A stretch of DNA of 64,000 nt from Euglena gracilis (Eukaryota; Euglenida; Euglenophyceae; Euglenales), in contig CP154956.1 of NCBI GenBank assembly GCA_039621445.1, positions 12,647,443-12,711,442 on the forward strand, in the 5' to 3' direction. This document shows positions 33,849 through 44,429 of the stretch, piece after piece; position 1 is the stretch's first letter, and the number at the start of each line of letters is the position of its first letter. Position numbers and translations under genes: made by a program. Below the pieces are notes generated by a model, which worked only from the letters and a program-made list of their open reading frames with translations, had not been told where the DNA came from and did no database searches.

Positions 33849-34153
33849 TGTGTACCAGGCGTATGCTTCTGTCCACTTCCGTTGAGGAAGTTAGGACGGA
33901 AGCAGATCCTATTAGGATCTCCTAATGGGTGCCCCTTCTCTCTCCACAGGTGGTATTCTTTATATTATTTATTTTCCCTTTCTTCCTCGGACTTATTATA
34001 GTCCGTTATCCTTTCCCATCCTCTCTCTGTGCTTTGCTTCTCGGGAAGTTGGGAAAAGGGTTTTTCGTTACTCTGATTTTCTCTTCCCTAAGTAGGTCCG
34101 CACCAAGGCGAAAGCGAGGCTTTTTGGGGAAAAGGGAAGATCAGACGTACACT
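33849..34153 (+). repeat. Left LTR
   Basis: Starts TGTGTAC and ends GTACACT, an almost perfect terminal inverted repeat. It contains short hairpins (CTTCCG...CGGAAG; GATCCTATTAGGATC). The sequence matches 43686-43990 by eye. Confidence 0.9.
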
Positions 34154-34168
34154 TGGTAGCAGATTAGG
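34154..34168 (+). promoter_or_regulatory. Primer-binding site
   Basis: TGGTAGCAGATTAGG abuts the left LTR. The first ten bases are complementary to the 3' end of a typical initiator-Met tRNA (…TCTGCTACCA). Confidence 0.75.
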
Positions 34169-34217
34169 TCACGATCCTACACATACAGCCCATACAGAAA
34201 GAAACGCTATCAAGTAT

Positions 34218-34250
34218 TACACTTGGTAGCAGATTGGTTACGATCCTACG
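34218..34250 (+). repeat. Second primer-binding-site copy
   Basis: TACACTTGGTAGCAGATT plus GGTTACGATCCTAC repeats, 70 bp downstream, both the end of the LTR and the primer-binding site, with a one-base deletion and one substitution. Confidence 0.8.
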
Positions 34251-34438
34251 CTGACTGGCAGCGGAGAGCCCCTGCACCGTTATTACACGGTCGCAGCGTC
34301 AGCTCCCTGCTTCTAGTCAACGTCTAAGCAGACGAGCAGGCTCCGGAAGGCTCTGTACGGTATTACCCGTTACAGCCCCTCTGGTGCCAGCACAACTGCT
34401 TAGTTTTGTGGGTTTTTGCTGTTTTTGCCATCAGAAAG

Positions 34439-37400
34439 ATGCAAAGCACAGGCCCCAACCATCAATTCAACTATGCCTTATTACAGGCATCATTGCAAGA
34501 CATTGACCAAGAAACTGGGGATTGGAAGCTTTTATGTGAAAGTGCTTCCAGTTCCCACGCCGATGAGGCACAATTGGTTCAATTGTCACAATTGCAACAC
34601 TTGTCGTCATTGACAGTGGTCGGCGATGAGCCCTCCACATCATCGGCTTCAGAGGCTAATGCGGCCTCTTCCGCACTCACCTTGCCACAACGGGGGTATT
34701 CGCCTCTGTCTGCGGCAATGGTGCAGCTGCGCACACCGGAGAGACCCGTGGTGATTCCGCCACCGGGCTTCTCTGGTGATGGTGGGCTAGAAACGCCGTG
34801 TTTCTTTCAACCCCCACCCGCTCTTCCACCGGCAAGCCCTTACAGAGCTTTGCCACCACCACCCGATATCGGGTGCTATCCCGCACTACCTTTGCAACCG
34901 GAGACTCGCCTAGTGGTGCCGGAATTCTCCGGTACATCCCAACCCATAGATGACTATGGGAAGGGCACTGGTGAACTCCTCACTGCTGAGGATGTGCAGG
35001 ATATTGTTGTTCGGCTTCCAGGGGATCACCCCCTTGTGAGGCAGTTCAACCATGTGCAACAATGCGTTGCAGAGTGTGCAACCGCATTGAACAAAGTGCT
35101 TCAGTTTGATGAGGACAACCAGAAACATGTCTTCACCAAGCTGGAACACTGCTGGAATTACTTGCAGGAAGTTGGCAAATATTGCCAAAGGAATTTCGAA
35201 AGTGCGGGTATTGACCTTGCAACCTTTCGGGAAACCTTTGACAGAATGTGCCAACAACTCCCGCAAAACTTCCGGCAAATTAGTGAATGCATGCATGAAG
35301 CGGAAACGCGGAATGAGTCCAAGTTTCTGCACTTGCATGACTCACTACAACACCTATCGGGACAAATGGAGTCCTGTTCATCCGCGTTGTTGCATTTGCA
35401 ACAACAGTTGCATGCACGAGATTCCTCGTCTGCAACAACCCACAATGGTGGATTTGTGTCTATGGACCATTTCACCACTTTGTCCGCAACTTTCCATGAA
35501 TCGCAGCACCGCATTATGCAGTTGTGCGATGAAACGGAAAAGTTTCGGCAATTGCAGTCACAAGCCAACGAGAATTTTGCTCCCCACACGTATGTGCGGC
35601 AGTTGGAGGAGCGACTTTCCCGTTTGGAGCAGAAAACCTGCTATTGTGACGCGAATCAGGTTGGATTATCCAATCTGAGCGCGAAAGTGGCGGAAATGGC
35701 ACAACGGCAGGATTCCCTGCAGTTGCAGTTGCAATCCGACATTGGCGGGATTAACTCGGCCATTACGGGTTTGCAACAGAGCTATTCCGCACTTTCCCAC
35801 CGAGTTCCGGACATTAGCGGTATTCAGACTGCTATTGGGGAACTCCAGACCCGGTATGCATCGGTGTCTACCAAAGTAATGGAAATGCAGTCTCTACCTG
35901 CAAGTTCCAGTTCTCGGATTACCGAGAACCCTAATTTCAAGGCATTTTATGACAAAATGCTCACTGGTAATCAGGAAACCTTGCAGGAATTCTGCAACAG
36001 CCTATTACGGCTTGAGGAATCGGTGAATCGGAATGCCCGATCCACCCAAGGTGAGATTACCAGGTTGGATGAGCGGATTTCCGCGTTGTCGGATAAGCCA
36101 CAACCCGGAAATTTGCCCGTGGGTACCACAACCGCGTTGTCGGATGACCCTGCACCGGTTGCACCCACTACCACACCAACCAAGGTGACACCACCTTTGC
36201 AGATCCTCTCAAGTGCTGTAAAAGCATTAATGGGACAACTCCAATTATTGGATGAGTCCCACGGGAAACTAGTCCGAGATGTCACCGGAATTTCCGCAAG
36301 GATTCCGCATCTGGATGACTTTTCCCGTTACCGCAAGCGTATTCGCGCTTTGGAGTATGAAGTTGACCGTATTTGCGGCCAACTCCAACTCGTTGAGCAC
36401 TTGGAGCAAAGTGTGCATGACTTGTCTGTCGGTTTGGATAATGTGTCCAACCAACAGCGGGTTTCACACCACGATTCGGCAGTATGCTTTGCCGAAAATG
36501 CGCCAAATGCTCCAGATTCGCGTTTCCACAACCCGAATCTGGGTGCACATGCACCACCACCACCCGTGTCCCGAGTGTCACAATCCGCGATTCCGCGAAT
36601 TGTGCCACCATTGGCCTTGTCCACAACCCAAACCCAGTTTTCGGATCAATTTCCCATTACGGGAACCGAATTTTCGGAAAACACGGCGATTCCGCCAAGT
36701 CTCCATCAAGAAATCCATCATTCCATGCTTGTGCGTGGAATGAGCCAAACCCGCACACCGGGAGTGGGTCATATGTTGCATGCGCGACATACCCCCACAC
36801 CGGAGAGTCTCCCTATTACGGGTGACCAACAGGGTTTGCGATCGGATTTCCGGTACCAGGATTCACCTTCACCAGAAATTTCGCGATTCCGACAAGAATC
36901 CGGAAAGGATACGCTTGGTGCTCGAGCGTACCCAGGCCCAAAACCGCGGAATACCACCGAGGGTCGTTGGGTTCCTCAGAAAGACTTCAAGGGCACCATC
37001 GCAATCGCGAATAAGGTGAAACCCCAATGGGACGGTGATCCAACCACATGGAGACAGTTTTTCCGTGACTGGGAGTACTACTGGGCATTGAAGGGGCCAA
37101 CCCAGGACACAAACCCGGAGGTGATCAAGATGGAGTTCATCGATTGCCTCCCAAGGGATGAGAAGGAGCGCGCGCGACAACTTGTCATTCGCTACCGCGT
37201 TTCCTTTGATGACCTGGTGGAACAATACGCTTCCACCAGTTCAAGTTTGGTCGCCAGGATTACCTTGGAGACCAAGTGGCGGCAATGCGCCCCACCCGAC
37301 CGCAAGTGGAAGTCCATTGACCTTTGGTATGCCAAATGGTTGGGACTTGCCTCTGAAGTGGATGAGCTGAGTGAAAAGCAAATGCGTGAACAGTTTGACG

Positions 37401-38416
37401 CTGTTCTCATGCATTTCACGCCTAGCCTCATCAAGGATATCCATCGTGAGGAGCTAGCGGATCATCCAATGACTCTTGACCAACGCTGGAATTACGTTTC
37501 CAAGCAGTTGAAGCTATCACAGCTTCTTGGTCAAATTCAATCCGCGTATAACGCACACCCAACCGCTGGATTACCGGCTGGTTCGGTGAACGCAGTGCAA
37601 AAATCACTGGTTTCACCCACTCCACCAACCACGGGATCGAAAACGCGATATCCGCGTTCTTCGCATCAATCCACGGACAAATTGTGCTTTTTGTGCAATA
37701 ACCCGGGACATATGTCTCGTGATTGTCCGAATCCTGATGCGCGAAGGCGTATCTTGAGTCCGCGAGGATCGACCTCATCACGAGGTTCGGGTTCCTCTGG
37801 ATTTTCACGCCAGTCGGGCAATTCACGGTCATCGGGTCCCCGTTCCGGCGGTATTAGCCCCCGGTTCCCGTTCCGCGATGAGCGGAAACACGGTACCCCT
37901 CGGGGTAGGTCACCCGGTGCCCCTGCCAAGAAGCGTGATTCATATCGCGAGGCATCGCGATTTATTTGGCGAAGCGGATCATCCTCTTCGTCAACTTCAT
38001 CGGGAGAACCCCGATACACGAGTCCTGGTCAACGGAATGCCCGTTCACCACGGCGGTTTGACGGTAAATCGGGAAACCGATCACCCCGCCATTCTGAATC
38101 TCGTCACAAATCTCGTTGTTCACTGTGCGGATTGAGTGATCACCACTCATCCCTATGCCCAGGGTCTCGTTCCCCCCGGCCAAGCCACCGCCATCGCGGT
38201 ATGAATCGCGGTGGCAACGGTCACTCCTCCAACCGCCATAAAGTCGGTTTCAAGTTATCTTGTTTGGAGGAGGAAACCCCGGCTTCTGGCAGGGAGGGGG
38301 ATGAGACTTTGGACGCGGATTTCAACGGGCCCCGCATGGCGGTGCGCACGTTGACCTCCGCGTATACCTCCAAAAGGCCCGCTGCCGGCTATTTGGCCGG
38401 TTCGGACCTGGAGTGA
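34439..38416 (+). CDS. Gag polyprotein of the LTR retrotransposon
   Basis: A 1,325-codon frame. I choose the ATG at 34439 because the frame upstream to 34406 has only non-ATG starts. Order: Ser/Pro-rich N-terminus (to about residue 190), a long Gln/Leu-rich region with coiled-coil character (about 200-650), a Pro/His-rich linker, a retrotransposon Gag core (about 850-1040, with QWDGDPTTWRQFFRDWEYYW), then two CCHC zinc knuckles C-x2-C-x4-H-x4-C at residues 1083-1096 and 1227-1240 separated by an Arg/Ser-rich tract. It would assemble the retrotransposon particle and bind RNA. It is much longer than typical Gags (often 300-600 residues), mainly because of the coiled-coil part. Stop TGA; no pol frame follows. 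Confidence 0.85.
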   Translation: MQSTGPNHQFNYALLQASLQDIDQETGDWKLLCESASSSHADEAQLVQLSQLQHLSSLTVVGDEPSTSSASEANAASSALTLPQRGYSPLSAAMVQLRTPERPVVIPPPGFSGDGGLETPCFFQPPPALPPASPYRALPPPPDIGCYPALPLQPETRLVVPEFSGTSQPIDDYGKGTGELLTAEDVQDIVVRLPGDHPLVRQFNHVQQCVAECATALNKVLQFDEDNQKHVFTKLEHCWNYLQEVGKYCQRNFESAGIDLATFRETFDRMCQQLPQNFRQISECMHEAETRNESKFLHLHDSLQHLSGQMESCSSALLHLQQQLHARDSSSATTHNGGFVSMDHFTTLSATFHESQHRIMQLCDETEKFRQLQSQANENFAPHTYVRQLEERLSRLEQKTCYCDANQVGLSNLSAKVAEMAQRQDSLQLQLQSDIGGINSAITGLQQSYSALSHRVPDISGIQTAIGELQTRYASVSTKVMEMQSLPASSSSRITENPNFKAFYDKMLTGNQETLQEFCNSLLRLEESVNRNARSTQGEITRLDERISALSDKPQPGNLPVGTTTALSDDPAPVAPTTTPTKVTPPLQILSSAVKALMGQLQLLDESHGKLVRDVTGISARIPHLDDFSRYRKRIRALEYEVDRICGQLQLVEHLEQSVHDLSVGLDNVSNQQRVSHHDSAVCFAENAPNAPDSRFHNPNLGAHAPPPPVSRVSQSAIPRIVPPLALSTTQTQFSDQFPITGTEFSENTAIPPSLHQEIHHSMLVRGMSQTRTPGVGHMLHARHTPTPESLPITGDQQGLRSDFRYQDSPSPEISRFRQESGKDTLGARAYPGPKPRNTTEGRWVPQKDFKGTIAIANKVKPQWDGDPTTWRQFFRDWEYYWALKGPTQDTNPEVIKMEFIDCLPRDEKERARQLVIRYRVSFDDLVEQYASTSSSLVARITLETKWRQCAPPDRKWKSIDLWYAKWLGLASEVDELSEKQMREQFDAVLMHFTPSLIKDIHREELADHPMTLDQRWNYVSKQLKLSQLLGQIQSAYNAHPTAGLPAGSVNAVQKSLVSPTPPTTGSKTRYPRSSHQSTDKLCFLCNNPGHMSRDCPNPDARRRILSPRGSTSSRGSGSSGFSRQSGNSRSSGPRSGGISPRFPFRDERKHGTPRGRSPGAPAKKRDSYREASRFIWRSGSSSSSTSSGEPRYTSPGQRNARSPRRFDGKSGNRSPRHSESRHKSRCSLCGLSDHHSSLCPGSRSPRPSHRHRGMNRGGNGHSSNRHKVGFKLSCLEEETPASGREGDETLDADFNGPRMAVRTLTSAYTSKRPAAGYLAGSDLE

Positions 38417-39669
38417 GGGAGCCCGAAGTCCGAAGGGTCAGACTCTGGGCTGATGAGCAGGTGGAGGTAGGACGTCATGAACCCTCCCCCCTCTTGTCCA
38501 TCAGTCTTTTGGGTTAGTACCCGGAAAATTTTCGGCCTCCACCCACACTCCCCAATTTCCGCTGGGAAAGTTGAGCAAAGACAGAAAGGGTCAAGGAGAA
38601 CTTGGCAAGAAATCGAATTTTGAGCCCGACCTTGCACTGTCCCGAACCCCACGAAACTAGCTCTCCAAGCGGAAACACTTTTCCAAAATTTACACAATTT
38701 TTTTTAACCCAACGTGTAAAAATTCATTTTTCACGCCCAATATTGCTCTTATACACCCCCCCTTGTGTGTAGGTGATTGGGACGCATTTTGGACAGTGTC
38801 CTACCCATCAGTCCCAACACCATACACAACCCGCACCTGGCTAAAATTTTCGGGGTACTGGGTTCGGTTTCACAACATTCTTGGTGTTGACGTAAGTTTG
38901 GGATAGCCCTGTTACGTCAGTACCAGCTGGCAGTGGATACCCACTCCTGCTGTTTGCACACAACTCCATTCTCTTCATTGGCCCCCTAAACCCCCCATCA
39001 CCTGTGGCGTCAACCGCGACGACCACCAATTTTTCCACACCGTTTTCCAAAACTTTTACCCCGTTCTCAACTACACCTACCAACGTTTTCTACACCGGGT
39101 GTACCGAGAAAGTTACCCCCCTGCCCAACGGCACACCAACTTTCGTTCCCTAGGAGGCAGGGCAAGCGAGTAGCGGTACACCTCCCACGTTTCACTGGGT
39201 TCCAAGACGAAAGCCCAATGGCCAGAAGTACGTACGGTGTCGAGTAGTCGCCCAGCTGCACAAACACCCCGTTTTCCACCAGATGTGTCGATTTCAGACA
39301 CATTTGTACACCCCCAGCAGCTACAAATGCGCATCCCCATTTTTACACACACACACCCCACCAGACCGACATGCGCACCGAGGACAACTACTCTGACACT
39401 CCCAACCAATGTGTGCACTCAAGGAGAATTTCCGCTTTGCCATGTTTCATTTCTGCACGTTCAGTTCAAAAAACGACACTAACCCTGATTTTGCGCACAA
39501 ACAACACTTGGTTACGGTTTGCAATGCGCAACCGTACATCAAGTACTCCAACAACGAGGTGTTGCCTTGTTGTTTGGGAAGCGCAAAATCTGTTTCACAC
39601 ACCTTCCACACCTCCATCTGGAACGATAGGGAATGGGTATGTACCCATTCAGGCCAAAACACTTGAAAA
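38417..39669. other. Non-coding interior of LTR element
   Basis: Between gag and the 91-bp array. No frame with RT, protease or integrase motifs on either strand. Only short shadow frames. Confidence 0.6.
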
Positions 39670-42418
39670 AAAATTTTTTTCAGATCCGCGAATGTCGCGA
39701 TCTGAATCGCGGAAATCGCGATCGGAATCATGATTACCATGATTTCCGTCGCATTTCCCGCGAAAATTTTTCAGATTCGCGAATGTCGCGATCTGAATCG
39801 CGGAAATCGCGATCGGAATAATGATTACCATGATTTCCGTCGCATTTCCCGGGAAAATTTTTCAGATTCGCGAATGTCGCGATCTGAATCGCGGAAATCG
39901 CGATCGGAATCATGATTACCATGATTTCCGTCGCATTTCCCGCGAAAATTTTTCAGATCCGCGAATGTCGCGATCTGAATCGCGGAAATCGCGATCGGAA
40001 TCATGATTACCATGATTTCCGTCGCATTTCCCGCGAAAATTTTTCAGATTTGCGAATGTCGCGATCTGAATCGCGGAAATCGCGATCGGAATCATGATTA
40101 CCATGATTTCCGTCGCATTTCCCGCGAAAATTTTTCAGATCCGCGAATGTCGCGATCTGAATCGCGGAAATCGCGATCGGAATCATGATTACCATGATTT
40201 CCGTCGCATTTCCCGCGAAAATTTTTCAGATTCGCGAATGTCGCGATCTGAATCGCGGAAATCGCGATCGGAATCATGATTACCATGATTTCCGTCGCAT
40301 TTCCCGCGAAAATTTTTCAGATTCGCGAATGTCGCGATCTGAATCGCGGAAATCGCGATCGGAATCATGATTACCATGATTTCCGTCGCATTTCCCGCGA
40401 AAATTTTTCAGATTCGCGAATGTCGCGATCTGAATCGCGGAAATCGCGATCGGAATCATGATTACCATGATTTCCGTCGCATTTCCCGCGAAAATTTTTC
40501 AGATTCGCGAATGTCGCGATCTGAATCGCGGAAATCGCGATCGGAATCATGATTACCATGATTTCCGTCGCATTTCCCGCGAAAATTTTTCAGATCCGCG
40601 AATGTCGCGATCTGAATCGCGGAAATCGCGATCGGAATCATGATTACCATGATTTCCGTCGCATTTCCCGCGAAAATTTTTCAGATCCGCGAATGTCGCG
40701 ATCTGAATCGCGGAAATCGCGATCGGAATCATGATTACCATGATTTCCGTCGCATTTCCCGCGAAAATTTTTCAGATCCGCGAATGTCGCGATCTGAATC
40801 GCGGAAATCGCGATCGGAATCATGATTACCATGATTTCCGTCGCATTTCCCGCGAAAATTTTTCAGATTCGCGAATGTCGCGATCTGAATCGCGGAAATC
40901 GCGATCGGAATCATGATTACCATGATTTCCGTCGCATTTCCCGCGAAAATTTTTCAGATCCGCGAATGTCGCGATCTGAATCGCGGAAATCGCGATCGGA
41001 ATCATGATTACCATGATTTCCGTCGCATTTCCCGCGAAAATTTTTCAGATCCGCGAATGTCGCGATCTGAATCGCGGAAATCGCGATCGGAATCATGATT
41101 ACCATGATTTCCGTCGCATTTCCCGCGAAAATTTTTCAGATCCGCGAATGTCGCGATCTGAATCGCGGAAATCGCGATCGGAATCATGATTACCATGATT
41201 TCCGTCGCATTTCCCGCGAAAATTTTTCAGATCCGAATGTCGCGATCTGAATCGCGGAAATCGCGATCGGAATCATGATTACCATGATTTCCGTCGCATT
41301 TCCCGCGAAAATTTTTCAGATCCGCGAATGTCGCGATCTGAATCGCGGAAATCGCGATCGGAATCATGATTACCATGATTTCCGTCGCATTTCCCGCGAA
41401 AATTTTTCAGATTCGCGAATGTCGCGATCTGAATCGCGGAAATCGCGATCGGAATCATGATTACCATGATTTCCGTCGCATTTCCCGCGAAAATTTTTCA
41501 GATTCGCGAATGTCGCGATCTGAATCGCGGAAATCGCGATCGGAATCATGATTACCATGATTTCCGTCGCATTTCCCGCGAAAATTTTTCAGATCCGCGA
41601 ATGTCGCGATCTGAATCGCGGAAATCGCGATCGGAATCATGATTACCATGATTTCCGTCGCATTTCCCGCGAAAATTTTTCAGATCCGCGAATGTCGCGA
41701 TCTGAATCGCGGAAATCGCGATCGGAATCATGATTACCATGATTTCCGTCGCATTTCCCGCGAAAATTTTTCAGATCCGCGAATGTCGCGATCTGAATCG
41801 CGGAAATCGCGATCGGAATCATGATTACCATGATTTCCGTCGCATTTCCCGCGAAAATTTTTCAGATCCGCGAATGTCGCGATCTGAATCGCGGAAATCG
41901 CGATCGGAATCATGATTACCATGATTTCCGTCGCATTTCCCGCGAAAATTTTTCAGATCCGCGAATGTCGCGATCTGAATCGCGGAAATCGCGATCGGAA
42001 TCATGATTACCATGATTTCCGTCGCATTTCCCGCGAAAATTTTTCAGATCCGCGAATGTCGCGATCTGAATCGCGGAAATCGCGATCGGAATCATGATTA
42101 CCATGATTTCCGTCGCATTTCCCGCGAAAATTTTTCAGATTCGCGAATGTCGCGATCTGAATCGCGGAAATCGCGATCGGAATCATGATTACCATGATTC
42201 CCGTCGCATTTCCTGCGAAAAATTTTTCAGATTCGCGAATGCCGCGATCTGAATCGCCGAAATCGCGATCGGAATCATGATTACCATGATTTCCGTCAGA
42301 TTTCTGTCTAATTTCGTTTAGATACGCGAATATGCGATGTGAGTCGCGGAAAAAAAGATGGGAATCATGATAACCATGGTTTCTGTCACATTTCCGGCTG
42401 CAAATTTCTCTGATCCTC
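39670..42418 (+). repeat. 91-bp hairpin satellite inside the LTR element
   Basis: From 39681 to 42227 there are 28 near-identical units of 91 bp (one lacks 2 bp near 41230, one has an extra A near 42219), followed by about two degenerating units to about 42418. Each unit folds on itself: CATGAT...ATCATG, TTTCCCGCGA...TCGCGGAAA and TTCAGAT-CGCGA...TCGCG-ATCTGAA nest around an ATG loop, leaving an AAATT bulge. The main variation is C or T at the base after CAGAT. Both strands carry short open frames because 91 is not a multiple of 3; these are not genes. Confidence 0.93.
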
Positions 42419-42419
42419 G

Positions 42420-43675
42420 GTATCCACCGACAGGTGGAGACGTAGGATGTGCTCAGGAGGAAGGCGAGAACGTGGAGGATATCCTCTACGCTGCTCTGCC
42501 CACTTCTGTACAGCCTCGACCAGACGAAGCCCCACAGGGGATATACCTGTGGCTGCAACGCCTGTGCCGACGGCTGAAACCCATGCCGATGTGGCTGGTA
42601 TGGTTGTCGACGATACCCTCGAGGAACCTGCCAGTCCACAGCACGCTCCTCATTACGGGGACGTGCGCTGGGCCCTGTGGTCACCAGCATTACTGCCGTG
42701 GCTGCTGCAGTGACACGCTGCTGCAGTCTGGGTCCAGAATGCCCTGCCCAGCCCAGGCTCCGTGAAGACACGGACGACGAAGCTGGCTGCTGACAGGCAG
42801 CAGAAAGGGACACTGAGTCAGCAGACTCAGCCCAGCCTCGTTTAGGATGAGCGAGTATCAGGTATTCGCCTGATTCCGTGGTATATACCACTCCTCAGGG
42901 CAGAATTTCTGTCCTCTACCCTGTTCGGGTATTCGCCCGAGCAGCTATTCCGAAGACCCTTTGCGGTATTATCCGCCATTAAGTCCTACCCGGGATTCTG
43001 CCAGGTGCAGGATTCCGTGCGCATGCATGCACACCCCTCTCCCCTCTCCCCTCTCGCGAGCGTGACACGCACAGCGCACAGGGCCGAAGGCCTACTTTTC
43101 TTTTCCTTTTCTTTTCGCCGTTTGAGGCCTTAAGGCTGCCAGACAGCACAACTTTTTCTTGGCCTAAGCCAAACCACCCACTCCTCTCTACTTTCCCCCC
43201 GGGGCAAAATGCTGTCGCCGGCAGTTGGTTTTGTAGAGTAGGACTTTCCTTTTGCGTGGTCAGGTTTGACTGGCCATGCTCCCTGCCCAGGTTTGACTGG
43301 TCAGGTGCCCCCCCTCCTTCCACACCCTCCCCATGGGTTTTCCTGGAATGCCCATGGACCCTACCCCAAGTGCCTTTGGCACACCCAAACTGGGTGGATG
43401 GGTTTGCTGAGCAAGGAAACCTGCCAGCCCCATTTTCCCCAGCGGGCTATAATATACTATACCCATAAGCCTAGCAAAATAGGTGAAACCGTTTTGCGCG
43501 TTTTGGCTTTTTGGGTCCCCCTCCTTTCCGTCCCCCCCCTCTTTTTGAGTGGACCCCTGTGCGACGGAAAGGGACCCTGTGGATGCGCCAGGGTGCACCT
43601 CCCACAGACCAGGTCTGTGTCCGAAATCCCTGTGGCCAGAATGCCTGGTCCAAAGGAGAAATCGGGCATAGCCCT
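42420..43675. other. 3' interior of LTR element, no clear gene
   Basis: Two overlapping plus-strand frames at 42420-42720 look weakly protein-like (EEGENVEDILYAALPTS; VPTAETHADVAGMVVDD), possibly one relic frame with a frameshift. The rest is non-coding. GGTATTA(C/T)CCG phrases near 42926 echo those in the 5' leader near 34360. Confidence 0.4.
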
Positions 43676-43685
43676 GGGAGGGGGA
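43676..43685 (+). promoter_or_regulatory. Polypurine tract
   Basis: GGGAGGGGGA directly precedes the TG of the right LTR, the expected primer for plus-strand DNA synthesis. Confidence 0.8.
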
Positions 43686-44003
43686 TGTGTACCAGGCGTA
43701 TGCTTCTGTCCACTTCCGTTGAGGAAGTTAGGACGGAAGCAGATCCTATTAGGATCTCCTAATGGGTGCCCCTTCTCTCTCCACAGGTGGTATTCTTTAT
43801 ATTATTTATTTTCCCTTTCTTCCTCGGACTTATTATAGTCCGTTATCCTTTCCCATCCTCTCTCTGTGCTTTGCTTCTCGGGAAGTTGGGAAAAGGGTTT
43901 TTCGTTACTCTGATTTTCTCTTCCCTAAGTAGGTCCGCACCAAGGCGAAAGCGAGGCTTTTTGGGGAAAAGGGAAGATCAGACGTACACTTCAGACGTAC
44001 ACT
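43686..44003 (+). repeat. Right LTR with 13-bp terminal duplication
   Basis: Matches the left LTR over 305 bp (43686-43990), then TCAGACGTACACT is repeated once (43991-44003) before the target duplication. Confidence 0.88.
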
Positions 44004-44008
44004 CCATC
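44004..44008. other. Target-site duplication, right (CCATC)
   Basis: Partner of 33844-33848. The DIRS gag frame is in the same phase on both sides of the insertion. Confidence 0.85.
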
Positions 44009-44420
44009 CCAAGTACAAACAACGGGTTGTTCTCCAAAGAAGATTTGGCTGTTGACAAAGCCCAATGGGCTCTGAATCAAGCAGGCTTGGCAACAGCTTT
44101 CTCCAGACATTCTATGTCTCATTTTCCCATTCCCACAGAAAACAAAGGTTTTAAGTTCAAGTTTGGCAAAGGCAAAGGGTATGGCAGCCAATTCAAGTCT
44201 GGGAGAGGAAGAGGCTATGGCAGCCTGTGGAAGAGCCCAGGATGGCAGAAGGGGTATGGATCCTCTACTGAATCTTCCACCTCCCCACTCATGTCCCCAG
44301 GAAAGGCAAGGGCAAAGCATGAAGCATCAAAGACCCCAAGAAGGGGTGAAGCCATCAAGGCCAGACCATCAAGGGAGTGGGGGAGAGCACCCCCAGATGA
44401 GCTCCATGGAAGAAGTAATC
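44009..44420 (+). CDS. DIRS-like Gag, 3' fragment
   Basis: Continues the frame cut by the LTR insertion: LFSKEDLAVDKAQWALNQAG and then a Gly/Lys/Arg-rich segment (FKFKFGKGKGYG; KSGRGRGYGSLWKSPGW) suited to nucleic-acid binding. The frame stays open to 45034, but by about 44450 the overlapping frame looks more like protein, so the true end is uncertain. Confidence 0.6.
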
Positions 44421-44429
44421 CCCCTGCTG

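Larger units (their letters stand above)
33849..44003 (+). mobile_element. LTR retrotransposon with Gag only (TR-GAG type)
   Basis: A complete 10,155-bp insertion: left LTR (305 bp), primer-binding site directly adjacent, Gag ORF, non-coding stretch, 91-bp hairpin repeat array, non-coding stretch, polypurine tract directly adjacent to the right LTR, and a 5-bp target duplication. No protease, reverse transcriptase, RNase H or integrase motif is found in the 5.3 kb after gag. It is therefore presumably non-autonomous and relies on a partner element. The LTRs look identical apart from a 13-bp duplication at the right end, suggesting a young insertion. Confidence 0.88.

Noticed and set aside
33006-34001. 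331-residue frame from the array into the LTR
   Set aside because: It fuses SL-gene spacer, DIRS gag and LTR sequence across two element junctions; only 33179-33848 is meaningful.
39730-42188. 61-residue SR-rich frames repeated every 91 bp
   Set aside because: The unit length is not a multiple of three, both strands are equally open, and the units fold as hairpins. I do not regard them as proteins.
39670-42418. CRISPR-like array
   Set aside because: There are no distinct spacers; whole units are identical and lie inside a eukaryotic LTR element.
42007-42891. 294-residue minus-strand frame
   Set aside because: A third of it is the satellite read backwards, the rest has no family features, and plus-strand frames compete.
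43766-44003. Hydrophobic leader frame in the LTR upstream of DIRS gag
   Set aside because: The same stretch exists in the left LTR; it is LTR sequence that happens to be in frame with gag.
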